A stretch of DNA of 64,000 nucleotides from Chloranthus sessilifolius (lineage: Eukaryota; Streptophyta; Magnoliopsida; Chloranthales; Chloranthaceae), in assembly GCA_021018995.1 (NCBI GenBank), contig CM037598.1, positions 67,536,671 to 67,600,670 of the forward strand, read 5' to 3'. Positions 45,434 through 56,782 of the stretch are shown here, one piece after another; within the stretch, counting starts at the first letter, position 1; every line of letters begins with the position of its first letter. Made by a program: the position numbers and the translations under genes. The notes beneath the pieces are model-generated. The model ran no database searches. It saw only the letters and a program-made list of their open reading frames with translations, and had not been told where the DNA came from.

Positions 45434-47676
45434 TGTAAAGACCCGTATTTTGAACCCGAGTTAGACTGACCCTGTGTGTGTATTCGGCTCGGCAACCGAC
45501 GGCACCATTTGTTTTGGATTTTTATCTAGATGTGATTGTGCGGACAGATTTTAATTTAGAGCCCATTTGGACCCTCGTGCGAAAGTTGTGCACCGACCTC
45601 GGTGTAGCCGCTCAACACCGGACTTGAGTTTTAAAATTAGAAGTGTATAATACATAAGATGTGTGTGTGTGTTTTACTTTGTGAGAAATCCTATTATAAG
45701 AAGGAATTGCATTCCCGTATTATACTAGGTTTTGTTAAGAGAGGATAGTTACCCAACCGTGTGAAGCTCCTTCTTCTCTCTTCTTCAATCATCGTAGGAG
45801 ATCGGTTTAGAAAACCTCCTTCTCTAGAACCCTCTTTGTTGAAAACACTTAAACCTTAGAAAGAACTTGAATCAACCTTGGATTCGTAGTTGGCTATTGG
45901 GAGAGGTTGAGATCATTGGGGGTGTGTTGGAGTTGTCTCTGTGAACTCGTGGGATCGATCGCGACGCGAATCGTTGAGGAAACCCGTCGGTTTTTATCAT
46001 CGCTCGAGCAAGGTATCACCGAACTCCGACATTGCCTTAGTATTTTAGTCATAACTTTTTATTCCGAACTCTGATTAAGACGATTCATTTTGCGTTGGAA
46101 AGCTAATAGAAAAATCTACAACTTTCATGTTTTGACCAACTCATGAATCAATCGTCTTGATGGTTAAGAAAATATGAGAATGTTACGTCAAATCGCTCGA
46201 GCGAGCAATTATCATCGCTCGAGCGAGGTATCACCGAACTCCGACATTGCCTTAGTATTTTAGTCATAACTTTTTTATCTCGAACTCCGATGGAGACGAT
46301 TCATTTTGCGTTGGAAAGATAATATAAACATCTACAACTTTCATGTTTTGACCAACACATGAATCAATCGTCTTGATAGTCAAAAAAATATGAGAATGTT
46401 ACGTCAAATTCTAGGATTGGCGCAACTTGCCTGTTTTGACTTGTTTTTGAGGAAACGCTTAAATAGGTCTATATTATTAGTAATTAGAGTTTATCTTAAT
46501 GCATGAACGTATATTGTGATGTAGATTGAGGGCGAGAGGCCATCAATAGGACCTTGCTTGACTTCGCATAACTCCGAGTTTTAGGTAGGAGAATCTCATC
46601 TTTACAGTATTTTATTTTAATTCGCATGGATATTTTGAATTAAAATCTTTGAACTTGCATATGCCATTGAAATCACATCTGTAAATTGAAATTGATATGA
46701 ATGACTAAAAATCTAAATCTACCTGAATCCTGAAACTTGAATCTGCTTAAGCTCTGAAGATCTGAAATCAAGAACCTGAACTATGTATAAGAGACTTCCA
46801 TCGATTATATTAGTATCGCATTTGTTTTATGATTGACTGAGCGACCCTCAAAAATTCTGAACAACTTCACGGCATAAGTTTCCCTCATTACGAGGGCTTG
46901 TTGCATCCTGAAAAAGGGTTCATGAACGACGATGGTAGGTAGGGGTTCCCATCGGCTATATTCCTGCTCTCGAGATATAGTTTACTCGGGAGGTATTTTA
47001 AGTTGAGGATTAAGTCATGAATTACTGAACTTTGCATATAGAAGTTAGAGAAACTAAGACACTGAAACACTGCATCTGTTCTTGAAACTGTTTTCACACA
47101 TTTAGAAATAAATCTTACATATGATTTCCGCACCTAAATTCAGTTTATTATCTGCTTATATGTTTGACAAGCTATATTCCGATATTTGTTTTGAAACCAT
47201 GTTAGTTAAAGTAAAATGCCGTAGATGTCTTTCTTCTACTGAGCTTTGTTGGTTAGCTCACTCCGACTATACGTCACAGGTTCAGGTATTGACGTGGCTA
47301 TTCAGGGCTGTGAGACTGATCCTGACTACGTGCCTGAGGAAGAGCTTGAGGTTCCTCCTGAGGAGTTTTTCCCAGTATAGAACTTACTGATTTTCTTATT
47401 TGTGGTGAGAGTTAGACTTGAATTTGTGGGCCCATTTTAGTTGGATACCATAGTTTTATATTTGACGTTGATTTCTGTTATGAGCCATGTTACGATGATG
47501 GTCGGCCATCATCGGTGGTTCTTTACTTTTAATTGCTTCCGCATTTATTTTAGCTATGGATATTTATTGCGCTTTACTCTGATATGTGCCCTGTTTGTCC
47601 GGCTTATCGTTTATTCGATAGGTTGGCGAACCGGCCTTTCCTATACCTGAGGGATTGGAAAAGTCGGGTCGTCACA
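45434..47676 (+). repeat. LTR 1 of array G
   Basis: TGTAAAGACCCG ... GGGTCGTCACA. Includes a TATA-like CTATTATAAG (45690-45699), two tandem 215-bp units (about 45996-46425) with the TCGCTCGAGCGA palindrome, and the GACTATACGTCACAGG box (47264-47281). Confidence 0.93.
45996..46425 (+). repeat. 215-bp tandem duplication with TCGCTCGAGCGA palindromes (in all three G LTRs)
   Basis: AGGTATCACCGAACTCCGAC starts at 46011 and again at 46226, a 215-bp period. TCGCTCGAGCGA palindromes mark the unit joins (about 46000, 46197, 46217). The same arrangement is at 53525-53930 and 61045-61450. Confidence 0.85.
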
Positions 47677-47678
47677 GT

Positions 47679-47690
47679 TGGTATCAAAGC
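47679..47690 (+). other. Primer binding site, internal region 1 of G
   Basis: TGGTATCAAAGC, one mismatch from the initiator-Met tRNA primer site TGGTATCAGAGC, two bases after the LTR end. Confidence 0.85.
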
Positions 47691-47850
47691 TATGGTTTTT
47701 AGATTCTCTGAGGACCCATGAGAACCAACCGTGACCCGGTACAGTTCACATCTGAGTCATGTCGTTAGGTCCAGAATCACTAGTACTGTTTGTGATTGTC
47801 TTTACAATCAATGTTGACTGATGTTGTGGTGTTCACAATGACAGATCAGT

Positions 47851-49127
47851 ATGGCCCCAAGATTTAGAGGCAGAGGTAGGACGGTGCCTTTAGAGGACAT
47901 TCCTGAAGGTGTCGGTACATCAAGGGGAGTTGCCTTCGCATCTGGTTCTAATGCAGTCCCTATAGGAGCCGGAGTTGATAGAGGTCAAGGTGAAAGAATG
48001 GAACAAGTGTTGGAAAGTCTGGCCACCAACATTGCTCAGCAGACCGCATCTATGGCTCAGCAGACTGCTGCAATCGCCCAGCAAGCAGAGCTGATTTCTG
48101 CTGGACAACAACAACAATCATCAGGATTTGCCGAATTCAGGAGGATGAGACCTCCAAATTTTTCTGGACAGACCGACCCGATGGAAGCTGAAGGTTGGTT
48201 GGATGAGATGGAAAAGATCTTCGAGGTGCTTCAGTGCACCGATGTCGAGAAGGTTAGATGGGCAACCTTCAAACTGGATGGACAGGCTGGACCATGGTGG
48301 AAGTCCGTGGCTAGACACCGGGAGGAGGAGTTTCGCAATGCTCCTTCGACATGGTGAGTTTATCGAGGCGTTCAACGATCAAGATTTTTCCCAAGATCGT
48401 TACGCATCGATGGAAGAAGTTCGCATCGAAGCGAGGACAATGTCAGTGCGTGAGTATGGAGATGAGTTCACGCGACTTTCAAGGTTTGCACCTCAACATG
48501 TGGCCACCGATATGATGAAGGCCAGAAAATTTCAGCTGGGTCTTAGGCCGAGTATACAGGAGAGCATGGCTATGTGGGAAATGAAAGCATATGGAGGAGT
48601 ACTGTCAAAGGCCCTCATAGCAGAGGAAGAAATTCAAAAGCGGTTTTTGAGAAGCAGTCAGCCAAACAAGGACAGGGTTGTACAAGGGCAGTCAAGTACT
48701 TATGAAAATAAGAGGGCCAAGTTTACAAAGCCGCCAGTGAACCTTACTCAACCTGCATTTTCTAGACCAACATTTTCTTCTGGACCGACCCCTTATCAGA
48801 GATTGGCAGCATCATCACCTGTGCAATCCGTACGACCAGTGGGTTCTAATGCTAGTGGAGCTTCGATTGGGGAGGATCCTCTCGTGCACCATCTTTTGTT
48901 TGGTCACTATGTGCCTAGGTGCGGAAACCACACAAGACCGAGGATTGTAGGAGGAACACTGGGCGTGTTTTGGTGTGGCGTCGGACACATGGTTAAGGAT
49001 TGTCCTCGGAGGACAAGGAAGAACTAGTTCGGCTTCTACTCAAAGATCGACCCGACCCTCTCTTTGTTCAAGGTCGAGCTTATGCCGTGATGGCTCAAGA
49101 AGCGAAGCGTCGAGCAGCGTGATCAAG
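47851..49127 (+). pseudogene. gag: gag of G copy 1
   Basis: Starts MAPRFRGRGRTVPLEDIPEG. The retrotransposon Gag core is clear (FSGQTDPMEAEGWLDEMEKI, WWKSVARHREEEF). The frame breaks at about 48355, where the other copy has CTGAG and this one lacks two bases. A second frame (to 49027) carries the rest of the core and a zinc knuckle of which only CGVGHMVKDC survives; the first knuckle is scrambled. Nearly every difference from copy 2 falls on a CAG or CTG. The region ends at an intron-like GT (49128). Confidence 0.9.
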
Positions 49128-49264
49128 GTATTATTAAAAGTTGAGATGTCTTCTTATTTTATGTGTTATATATAATTGCTTGATATTTAATAAATTTTGT
49201 TAATAAGTTATGTATGAATACACATGCTTAGAAACTTTTAATTGAAACGCTTGTCTAAACTAAG
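49128..49264 (+). other. Intron-like spacer between gag and protease, G copy 1 (137 bp)
   Basis: AT-rich (GTATTATTAAAAG ... CTAAACTAAG), with GT and AG borders, branch-point-like CTAAAC and in-frame stops. The copy at 56646-56782 has the same length. Removing it would place protease right after the gag end apart from small local deletions. Whether it is spliced is unknown; a stop-codon barrier or decayed linker is possible. Confidence 0.45.
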
Positions 49265-50604
49265 GTACCCTTTTTACGCATCGGGGGAGCGATGTAAGCA
49301 AAACCGAAGCGCGAGTGTTGATAGACCCTGGGTCTACACATTCTTTTGTTACTCCATTGTTCGCTGAGAAGTTGGGAATCATTCCCAAGGCCCTTGATTT
49401 CATCTTGGCAGTGTCAATTCCTACGGGCAACTCAGTGAGCACCGATACCATGTGTCAATCAGTGATTGTGATGATCGAAGACCACGAGACAGTGGCTGAT
49501 TTGATCATTTTGAGCATGGAAGGGTTCGACGTGATACTAGGGATGGATTGGTTATCTACTTACCATGCGAGCGTGGATTGTCTTCGAAAGATTGTAACAT
49601 TCTGCCCGCTGAAGAGAAAATCTTTTCGATTTTGCGGAGTCAAATCTTGTGTGATACCGTTTATCTCTGCCATTCGAGCAGACCGTATGATGAGGAACGG
49701 GTGTTATGGTTATCTGGCCTACTTGCAAGATCATAAGGAGGAGAAGAAAAATATTACAGATATTACGATTGCTTGCGAGTATTCAGATGTTTTTCCTGAA
49801 GATCTACCTGGATTACCACCTGACAGGGAGATTGAGTTTGCGATTGAGTTAGTGTCGGGTACTGAACTAGTATCAAAAACTCCGTATCGAATGGCGCCTG
49901 CAGAATTGAAAGAGTTGAAGGAGCGACCAGAGGCGCTAGATAAGGGCTTTATTAGACCGAGTGTGTCACCCTGGGGAGCACCGGTTCTATTTGTAAAGAA
50001 GAAAGACGGTTCAATGCGGCTTTGCATCGATTATTGCCAGCTAAATAAGTTGACAATTAAGAACCGTTATCCACTTCCAAGAATTGATGATCTCGATCGA
50101 TTACAAGGAGCAAGGTTCTTCTCGAAGATCGACTTGAGGTCAGGCTACCATCAGTTGAAAGTTAAGTCTGAAGACATTCAGAAGACAGCGTTCAGAACCC
50201 GATATGGGAACTACGAGTTCTTGGTCATGCCATTTGGGTTGATAAACGCACCCGCGTCATTTATGGACTTGATGAACCGGATATTCAAGTCACATTTGGA
50301 CAAGTCTGTAGTAGTTTTTGTAGATGACATCCTCATCTATTCAAAAACGCGAGAAGAACATGAGCAACATCTGCGAGTGGCTCTACAAACCCTTAGAGAC
50401 CATCAGTTATACGCAAAACTTAGTAAGTGTGAGTTTTGGCTTGAGCAGGTCAGTTTCCTAGGCCATGTTATCTCTGAGACCGGTATTACTAACCAGAATG
50501 AGAGAGTCATTGCTTATGGGTCTAGACAGCTAAAAGACCATGAGAAGAATTACCCGACGCATGATCTTGAGTTGGCAGCAGTGATTTTTGATCTGAAGAT
50601 CTAG
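49265..50604 (+). pseudogene. pol: Protease, reverse transcriptase and partial RNase H of G copy 1
   Basis: Protease [19 protein letters not shown] (49315-) and DVILGMDWL (49529-) are intact. [34 protein letters not shown] (about 50025; family R is C), [23 protein letters not shown] and the catalytic [10 protein letters not shown] (about 50317). After [10 protein letters not shown] (about 50485) the sequence jumps directly to [20 protein letters not shown], so the RT thumb/connection and the first RNase H strand with its catalytic Asp are missing, about 100 residues. TAG at 50602 replaces Trp (TGG in copy 2). Confidence 0.9.
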
Positions 50605-52324
50605 AGGCATTACCTTTATGGGGAGACCTTCGATATATTTATCAATCATAAGAGCCTCAAGTATCTCTTCTCACAAAAGGAGTTGAATATGAGACAGCGT
50701 CGATGGATGGAGTTCTTGAAAGATTATGATTGTACCATCCAGTACCACCCCGGGAAAGCAAAGCGTGGTGGCGGATGCGTTAAGTCGGAAGTTCTACGCG
50801 ATTATCACATCTCACGCAAGGGTGCGAAGATGGCATCTATTGGAAGATATGGCTCTAAGTAGCATGAGATTTGGCGTAAAGGTTAAATGCGTTAATGGCT
50901 ACCTGGTGATTCGTTCCACCCTCTATGAGAACATTCACGGACTTGATGACGGATTATGAACTTATGGCTATCGACGGGATGTGATTGGGGAAGCAAAATA
51001 GATTTTTCTATCAAAGATGATGACACTTTGTTGTTTAGAAACCGGGTATGTACCAACTAGTAATCTTGAGCTTGGGACACTATTTTGGAAGAGGCTCATA
51101 AGTCTATATGCGCTATTCACCTGGCGGTACCAAGATGTACCGGGACATAAAGAAAAGCTTTTGGTAGAGAGGTTTAAAGAAAGATGTCATTGTATGTCTC
51201 GAGATGTCTTGTGTGTCGACAAGTAAAGGTGGATCATCGAATCCGGCGGGGTATTGCAACCACTACCGATACACGAGTGGAAATGGGAGGCCATTTCTAT
51301 GGACTTTATTTTGGGATTGCTAAGAACATTAAGAAAATACAATGCCATCAGGGACATTGTGGATTGATTGTCTAAGTCAGCACTATTCCTGCCTTATAAT
51401 ACGTCGTATATCGCCAACAAGCTCACAGGGTTATACATCAAGGAGAGAGTTAGGTGCATGGTATACGGTCGATGTCGTGTCGATAGAGACCCGATGTACA
51501 CATCTCGGTTTGACAATGATTTCAAGAAGGAATGGGCTCTAGGCTCGATTATAGTACATTCCATCCTCGACTGGATGGGCGATCGAGAGGTGAATCAGAT
51601 TATAGAAGATATGTTACGTGCTTGCATGTTGGATTTTCGAGGTCATGGGACCAACATTTACCTGATCGAGTTCGCCACAATAACTTTATCGGTGAGCATC
51701 GGCATGGCACCCTCCGACGCTTTATATGGCCGACGGCGCAGCTCTCCGCTTAATTGGGAAGAAGTGGGTGAGAAACTCATTTTAGGTCCCGAGATCGTGG
51801 AGAATACAACCGAGAGAGTTCGGTTAATCCGTGAGAGACTACGCATTGCTCAAAGTCGTCAGAAGAGCTACTCTGATCTGAAAAGAAACCATGTTGAGTT
51901 TAAGGTGGGAGATAACATATTTGTCAAAATCTCTCCAACAAATGGCGTGATGCGTTTTGGGAAGCGTGGGAAGCTGAGTCCGCGCTATGTTGGACCTTTC
52001 GAGGTATTGGGCCGAGCCGGCGAGGTTGCCTATCGAGTAGCCTTGCCACCACAGCTATCGGAAATGCACAACGTGTTTCATGTGTCCATGTTACGAAGAT
52101 ATGTTAAGGACCCGACTCACGTATTGGACTACCAGCCCATTGAGCTCCAAGAAGACCTATCCTTGGTTGAGGAACCGTCTGAATCTTGGATCGTAAAGAA
52201 CAAATCTCTACGGACAAAGAACATTCCCTTAGTACTCGTGAAGTGGCGGAACCATTCTTGGAGGAAGCCACATGGGAGCGTGAAGCGGAGATTCATTCAG
52301 CAATTTCCACAACTTTTCGAGTGA
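50605..52324 (+). pseudogene. RNase H tail, integrase and chromodomain-like end of G copy 1
   Basis: RNase H end ([10 protein letters not shown]-type) then integrase in pieces across frames: zinc-binding CLVC (51200), a damaged core with D-containing SDRDPMYTS-like [11 protein letters not shown] (51482), and the Gln-Thr-Glu catalytic segment altered from TDGQTERVNQ to WMGDREVNQ (51570). From about 51685 a long frame reads EALYGRR-like, VGDNIFVKISPTNGVMRFGK, RYVGPFEVLGRAGEVAYRVA and a C-terminal LVLVKWRNHSW, the chromodomain-like end, closing at 52324. Most breaks lie at CAG/CTG sites. Confidence 0.88.
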
Positions 52325-52948
52325 AGGTATATTGTAAACTATAGTTATGTAAGAAAACCATACGTACCTTTAAATTCTTGAATTTGCTTCTAAAAAAAAA
52401 AAAAAAGGAGAATTTCTTCAAATTCTTCAATGTTAAATTGGTTCATAACATCGATGCTTTACATATATATCTATAACGATCACACAATAAAATCTTAAAT
52501 GTCATATTTATTCATTCTCGATTAGAACCGTATGTCTGTTGGAACCCGTGTCATCAGTTAGAACATGTTACCAGGCACGTGATCATGCTTTTGAATAAGT
52601 GTTCGATTCTGACATCTGAAATTTCTGCTCAAATAATTACCAAAAGGGTGAGGTAGGTGTGTGCTAGGTTTGTGTCATGGTGAAGTATATTTCCAGGCAC
52701 GTGACACTTGGGAAGGTATGCATCCATGTACGGATGCAATCCTCTATGGCAGTATGGGATGCCACACGCAGTACATCCAGGTTACTACGGATCCCGACCC
52801 TTGAAAGCGTGCTTGGTGAAGCCTACCGCATCGCGACCAAAGTTCTTTGACTTTAGACTGTTTCGATGTTGCTTTATACTAGTGTTAGGATAAGGACTTA
52901 CTGCAGTTCGGTTTAGCTATCTGTATATTTTCGAGGATGAAAATTCCT
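52325..52948 (+). other. 3' non-coding part of internal region 1 of G
   Basis: No domain. Holds an A14 run (52393-52406), GTGTCAT and CAGGCACGTGA direct repeats (52572, 52694). The same segment occurs at 59843-60468. Confidence 0.6.
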
Positions 52949-52961
52949 AATGAGGGTAGAA
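52949..52961 (+). other. Polypurine tract before LTR 2 of G
   Basis: AATGAGGGTAGAA, directly before TGTAAAG. The other copy (60469-60481) has AAGGAGGGTAGAA. Confidence 0.8.
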
Positions 52962-55200
52962 TGTAAAGACCCGTATTTTGAACCCGAGTTAGACTGACCC
53001 TGTGTGTGTATTCGGCTCGGCAACCGACGTCACCATTTGTTTTGGATTTTTATCTAGATGTGATTGTGCGGACAGATTTTAATTTAGAGCCCATTTGGAC
53101 CCTCGTGCGAAAGTTGTGCACCGACCTCGGTGTAGCCGCTCAACACCGGACTTGAGTTTTAAAATTAGAAGTGTATAATACATAAGATGTGTGTGTGTGT
53201 TTTACTTTGTGAGCAATCCTATTATAAGAAGGAATTGCATTCCCGTATTATACTAGGTTTTGTTAAGAGAGGATAGTTACCCAACCGTGTGAAACTCCTT
53301 CTTCTCTCTTCTTCAATCATCGTAGGAGATCGGTGTAGAAAACCTCCTTCTCTAGAACCCTCTTTGTTGAAAACACTTAAACCTTAGAAAGAACTTGAAT
53401 CAACCTTGGATTCGTAGTTGGCTATTGGGAGAGGTTGAGATCATTGGGGGCATGTTGGAGTTGTCTTTGTGAACTCGTGGGATCGATCGCGACGCGAATC
53501 GTTGAGGAAACCCGTCGGTTTTTATCATCGCTCGAGCAAGGTATCACCGAACTCCGACATTGCCTTAGTATTTTAGTCATAACTTTTTATTCTGAACTCT
53601 GATTAAGACGATTCATTTTGCGTTGGAAAGCTAATAGAAAAATCTACAACTTTTATGTTTTGACCAACTCATGAATCAATCGTCTTGATGGTTAAAAAAA
53701 TATGAGAATGTTACATCAAATCGCTCGAGCGAGCTATTATCATCGCTCGAGCAAGGTATCACCGAACTCCGGCATTGCCTTAGTATTTTAGTTATAACCT
53801 TTTATCTCGAACTCCGATTGAGACAATTCTTTTTGCGTTCGAAACCTAATATCAAAATCTACAACTTTCATGTTTTGACCAACACATGAATCAATCGTCT
53901 TGATAGTCAAAAAAATATGAGAATGTTACGTCAAATTCTAGGATTGGCGCAACTTGCCTGTTTTGACTTGTTTTTGAGGAAATGCTTAAATAGGTCTATA
54001 TTATTAGTAATTAGAGTTTATCTTAATGCATGAACGTATATTGTGATGTAGATTGAGGGCGAGAGGCCATTAATAGGACCTTGCTTGACTTCACATAACT
54101 CCGAGTTTTAGGTAGGAGAATCTCATCTTTACAGTATTTTATTTTAATTCGCATGGATATTTTGAATTAAAATCTTTGAACTTGCATATGCCATTGAAAT
54201 CACATCTCAGAAATTGAAATTGATATGAATGACTAAAATCTAAATCTACGAATCCAAAACGAATCGCTTAAGCTCTGAAGATCTGAAATCAAGAACCTGA
54301 ACTATGTATAAGAGACTTCCATCTGATTATATTAGTATCTGCATTTGTTTTATGATTGACATGAACGACCCCTCAAAAATTTCTGAACAACTTCCTGGCA
54401 TAAGTTTCCCTCATTACGCGGGGCTTGTTGCATCTGAAAAAGGATTCATGAACGACGATGGTAGGTAGGGGTTCCCATCGGCTATATTTCTGCTCTCGAG
54501 ATATAGTTTACTCGAGAGGTATTTTAAGTTGAGGATTAAGTCATGAATTACTGAACTTTGCATATAGAAGTTAGAGAAACTAAGACACCGAACACCGCAT
54601 CTGCGTGAAACTGCTTTTCACACATTTAGAAATAAATCTTACATATGATTTCCGCACCTAAATTCGATTTATTATCTGCATATATGTTTGACAAGCTATA
54701 TTCCGATATATGTTTTGAAACCATGATTAGTTAAAATAAAATGTCGTTGATGTCTTTCTTCTACTGAGCTTTGTTGGTTAGCTCACTCCGACTATACGTC
54801 ACAGGTTCAGGTACTGACGTGGCTATTCAGGGCTGTGAGACTGATCCTGACTACGTGCCTGAGGAAGAGCTTGAGGTTCCTCCTGAGGAGTTTTCCCAGT
54901 ATAGAACTTACTGATTTTCTTATTTGTGGTGAGAGTTAGACTTGAATTTGTGGGCCCATTTTAGTTGGATACCATAGTTTTATATTTGACGTTGATTTCT
55001 GTTATGAGCCATGTTTCGATGATGGTCGGCCATCATCGGTGGTTCTTTACTTTTAATTGCTTCTGCATTTATTTTAGCTATGGATATTTATTGCGCTTTA
55101 CTCTGATATGTGCCCTGTTTGTCCGGCTTATCGTTTATTCGATAGGTTGGCGAACCGGCCTTTCCTATACCTGAGGGATTGGAAAAGTCGGGTCGTCACA
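52962..55200 (+). repeat. LTR 2 (middle) of array G, probable recombinant
   Basis: Its first ~900 bp share variants with LTR 3 (ACGTCACC, GAGCAATCC, GAAACTCC, CTAATATCAAAATC) against LTR 1; its last ~250 bp share variants with LTR 1 (CGGTGGTTC, CCGGCTTATCG) against LTR 3. It is flanked by polypurine tract and primer site as an inner LTR must be. Confidence 0.9.
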
Positions 55201-55202
55201 GT

Positions 55203-55214
55203 TGGTATCAAAGC
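55203..55214 (+). other. Primer binding site, internal region 2 of G
   Basis: TGGTATCAAAGC two bases after LTR 2, identical to copy 1. Confidence 0.85.
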
Positions 55215-55378
55215 TATGGTTTTTAGATTCTCTAAGGACCAATGAGAACCAACCGTCACCCGGTACAGTTCGCATCAGAGTCATGTCGTTAGGTCCAGAA
55301 TCACTAGTACTGTTTGTGATTGTCTTTACAATCAATGTTGACTGATGTTGTGGTGTTCACAATGAGATGTATATGGAA

Positions 55379-56645
55379 GATTTAGAGGCAGAGGCAGAGG
55401 TAGGACGGTGCCTTTAGAGGACATTCCTGAAGGTGTCGGTACATCAAGGGGAGTTGCCTTCACATCCGGTTCTAATGCAGTCCCTATAGGAGCCGGAGTT
55501 GATAGAGGTCAAGGTGAAAGAATGGAACAAGTGTTGGAAAGTCTGGCCACCAATATTGCTCAGCAGACCGCATCTATGGCTCGTGAGCTATCGATCGCCC
55601 GACAAGAGCTGATTTCTGGGACAACAACAACAATCATCGATTTGCCGAATTCGGGAGGATGAGACCTCCAAATTTTTCGACGGACCGACCCGATGGAAGT
55701 GAAGGCGAAGGTTGGTTGGATGAGATGGAAAAGATCTTCGAGGTGCTTCAGTGCACCGATGTCGAGAAGGTTAGATGGGCAACCTTCAAACTGGATGGAC
55801 AGGCTGGACGATGGTGGAAGTCCGTGGCTAGACACCGGGAGCAGGAGTTTCCCAATACTCCTTTGACATGGGCTGAGTTTATCGAGGCGTTCAATGATCA
55901 GTACTTTCCCAAGATCGTTAGGCATCAGATGGAAGTTCAGTTCATCGAGCTGAAGCAGGGGACAATGTCAGTGCGTGAGTATGGAGATGAGTTCACGCGA
56001 CTTTCAAGGTTTGCACCTCAACATGTGGCCACCGATATGATGAAGGCCAGAAAATTTCAGCTGGGTCTTAGGCCGAGTATACAGGAGAGCGTGACTATGT
56101 GGGAAATGAAAGCATATGGAGGAGTACTGTCAAAGGCCCTCATAGCAGAGGAAGAAATTCAAAAGCGGTTTTTGTGAAGCAGTCAGCCGAACAAGGACAG
56201 GGTTGTACAAGGGCAGTCAGGTACTTATGAAAATAAGAGGGCCAAGTTTACAAAGCCGCCAGTGAACCTTACTCAACCTGCATTTTCTAGACCAACATTT
56301 TCTTCTGGACCAAGCCCTTATCAGAGATTGGCAGCATCATCACCTGTGCAATCCGTACGACCAGCGGGTTCTAATGCTAGTGGAGCTTCAGTGGGACAGG
56401 GATCCTCTCGTGCACCATCTTTTGTTTCGGTCACTATGTGCCTAAGGTGCGGGAAACCACACAAGACCGAGGATTGTAGGAGGAACACTGGAGCGTGTTT
56501 TCGGTGTGGCGCAATCGGACACATGGTTAAGGATTGTCCTCAGGAGGACAAGGGAAGAACTAGTTCGGCTTCTACTCAAAGATCGACCCGACCTACTGTT
56601 CAAGGTCGAGCTTATGCCGTGATGGCTCAAGAAGCCGAACGCATT
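55379..56645 (+). pseudogene. gag: gag of G copy 2
   Basis: The start codon is lost: a 6-base-plus shortfall before 55379 puts a TGA upstream in frame (copy 1 has ATG at 47851). Gag core intact between 55659 and 56177 (GWLDEMEKIFEVLQ, RFAPQHVATDMMKARKFQLG), then TGA at 56175. Two CCHC zinc knuckles are preserved, CLRCGKPHKTEDC and CFRCGAIGHMVKDC (56440-56540), and were the template for recognising the broken ones in copy 1. The last codons run into the intron-like spacer. Confidence 0.9.
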
Positions 56646-56782
56646 GTATTAATTAAAGTTGAGATGTCTTCTTATTTTATGTGTTATATATAATTGCTTG
56701 ATATTTAATAAATTTTGTTAATAAGTTATGTATGAATACACATGCTTAGAAACTTTTAATTGAAACGCTTGCCTAAACTAAG
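56646..56782 (+). other. Intron-like spacer between gag and protease, G copy 2 (137 bp)
   Basis: Same length and borders as 49128-49264 (GT...AG). About 19 bp of exon sequence before the GT are missing relative to copy 1. Confidence 0.45.

Noticed and set aside
47121-47650. Open frames repeated in G LTRs
   Set aside because: Present in all three LTRs but within non-coding LTR; low-complexity hydrophobic translations, no domain.
52708-52893. 61-codon open frame repeated at 60228-60413
   Set aside because: Identical in both copies because the DNA is duplicated; no resemblance to a known protein, located in the 3' non-coding part. An accessory ORF cannot be fully excluded.
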